From NCBI RefSeq assembly GCF_002087235.1, contig NZ_MUIO01000093.1:1-64000 (forward strand): a DNA stretch of 64,000 bases. The letters run 5' to 3'. The notes under the pieces were generated by a model. It was not told the origin of the DNA and did not search any database. It saw nothing but the letters and a program-made list of their open reading frames with translations. The DNA is from Pseudomonas floridensis (GTDB lineage Bacteria; Pseudomonadota; Gammaproteobacteria; Pseudomonadales; Pseudomonadaceae). Made by a program: the position numbers and the translations under genes. Shown here in pieces: positions 63,121 through 64,000 of this stretch. The first letter of the stretch is position 1; each line of letters starts with the position of its first letter.

Positions 63121-64000
63121 ATGACCACTTCCCGCAGTCCGCTTCGTCAAGACACCCTGTTCTACCCTGCCTCCACCTTGCTGGAATTGCCCACGGTGCT
63201 GATGTTTGCCGGGCACACCGACGCAAGGCAGGACACGCTCAATGCCTCGGTGCCGTTCTCGGTATCTCCTTTTCACTTTCCAGGTGGCGTCAACCTTGGG
63301 CCGACGTCGGCAACGGGACTGGACCCCGAAGGCCCCTCTTCAGAAAATCTGCCACCCGAAGAACCGGATCCTGCCGAGCAGAATCAGAACCTGGAGCGTC
63401 GGCTCAAGACCTTGCGCAAAAGCCCCGGTTTCAAACTGGTCGCCGACTCGCTGCTGTTGCTCAGGACCTGCCAGCTGGACATGGATTGTCCGCCGGGGCG
63501 CGAGCATTACGTGCGTGAGCAGTTGAAGGCGCTGCTCATGCAACTGACTGGCAAGCCGCTGGACCCGGATCAATTGCACATTACTTTTACGACCGAAGAA
63601 CATCCCTCTGTGGACGCTGCCGGACGCGAGCGTTACAGCGATCGTCTGTCGCTCACCGAAATCGCTTTGAGCAGCTTTGACGCCCCGCGCTTCATGGGGC
63701 TGTACCGCAGCAAGATCGAGGAGCAGGCCCTGTCCGACCAGACGACCCTGACAGCGACCGCTGTCTTCAGGCAGATTGCCAATGCTCCCTGGACGCAGCA
63801 GTACGGCACGGCACTGGAAACCTTCTGGGCGCAGCACGCCACGACTTACCGGGCGTTATACCGATTGGGTTTTCTGGACGCACTGGCGCATCAGTCCCTT
63901 CGCGGGCGCATAAGCAAAGCCGGCTATGACCTGACGCTGGATGCACTGGGATTGCGTACCTTCCCGACCCACGCTGCGGCGTTGGAGCAGACCGGGCGCG
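63121..64000 (+). CDS. Start of a large protein, giant toxin-like (DUF6543-like) family likely, 3' end missing
   Basis: The frame from ATG 63121 (MTTSRSPLRQDTLFYPASTL) is open to the window edge, 293 codons; ATG 63061 is an in-frame alternative. There is no signal peptide or membrane helix. Text such as DPDQLHITFTTEEHPSVDAA, RLSLTEIALSSFDAPRFMGL and APWTQQYGTALETFWAQHAT resembles the N-terminal parts of very large Pseudomonas proteins with a dermonecrotic-toxin-like domain. Family recognition is from memory and moderate. The C-terminal domains, which would decide function, are outside the window. Confidence 0.6.
   Translation, partial: MTTSRSPLRQDTLFYPASTLLELPTVLMFAGHTDARQDTLNASVPFSVSPFHFPGGVNLGPTSATGLDPEGPSSENLPPEEPDPAEQNQNLERRLKTLRKSPGFKLVADSLLLLRTCQLDMDCPPGREHYVREQLKALLMQLTGKPLDPDQLHITFTTEEHPSVDAAGRERYSDRLSLTEIALSSFDAPRFMGLYRSKIEEQALSDQTTLTATAVFRQIANAPWTQQYGTALETFWAQHATTYRALYRLGFLDALAHQSLRGRISKAGYDLTLDALGLRTFPTHAAALEQTGR

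Overview
The window reads as chromosome of a Pseudomonas of the P. syringae group. The evidence is the gene order lepA-lepB-DUF4845-rnc-era-recO-pdxJ, an algU-mucA-mucB-mucD operon without mucC, an oprB-gcd pair, REP/REPIN palindromes of Pseudomonas type, high GC coding bias, and a guanidine-I riboswitch ahead of a guanidine carboxylase operon. I see no rRNA, tRNA, CRISPR array, insertion sequence or prophage. The window cuts a gene at each end.

Layout. 1-4.1 kb: the 3' part of a class A penicillin-binding-type protein, then a PadR-type metal regulator (NfeR-like) overlapping a siderophore-interacting ferric reductase, with a near-perfect 24-bp operator in front. 4.1-9.5 kb: two small unknowns, then an OprB porin and the membrane PQQ glucose dehydrogenase (periplasmic glucose entry and oxidation). 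9.5-18.9 kb: an eight-gene leftward catabolic cluster. It runs amidase, PgdA/cyclic-imidase-like hydrolase, MFS transporter, two SDR dehydrogenases, a CxxC mini-protein, a CobW GTPase and a solute-binding-protein fold without a signal peptide. A divergent GntR regulator with two tandem winged-helix domains faces two long palindromes. 19.1-23.4 kb: four overlapping leftward genes, all envelope-directed: a cupredoxin-like protein, an HAMP-degenerate GGDEF-EAL phosphodiesterase, DUF3034 and a lipoprotein-anchored truncated haemoglobin.

23.5-26.6 kb: a second-type Lon protease with a sigma-32-like promoter, then a chagasin-like protease inhibitor. 26.7-28.4 kb: cmoA-cmoB (tRNA wobble uridine modification). 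28.4-34.6 kb: the conserved translation/export/repair operon. 34.8-38.8 kb: the AlgU envelope-stress sigma factor with its anti-sigma system, its own sigma-E-type promoter and an intrinsic terminator. 39.2-43.5 kb: nadB, the sdhE-ygfX pair, ygfZ and an HDOD protein. 43.5-50.1 kb: the TctDE two-component system and TctCBA tripartite tricarboxylate transporter, with AAnAAnAA (Crc/Hfq) motifs and an apparent orphan translation start where an OpdH-type porin gene is expected. 50.1-52.7 kb: ung, an enoyl-CoA hydratase/HIBYL-CoA hydrolase homologue and a Tyr/Arg/Gly-rich lipoprotein.

53.0-63.0 kb: the guanidine operon. It has a sigma-54-like promoter, a guanidine-I aptamer, a terminator that competes with it, ABC importer genes, two DUF1989 subunits, a biotin-dependent carboxylase (carrying an in-frame REP pair) and allophanate hydrolase. 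Together they would import guanidine, carboxylate it, deiminate it to allophanate and release ammonia and CO2. The right edge opens a large protein that resembles the giant toxin-like proteins of Pseudomonas.

The strongest candidates for undescribed biology are the cupredoxin/c-di-GMP/DUF3034/haemoglobin operon and the imidase-CobW-orphan SBP cluster with its tandem-wHTH regulator.
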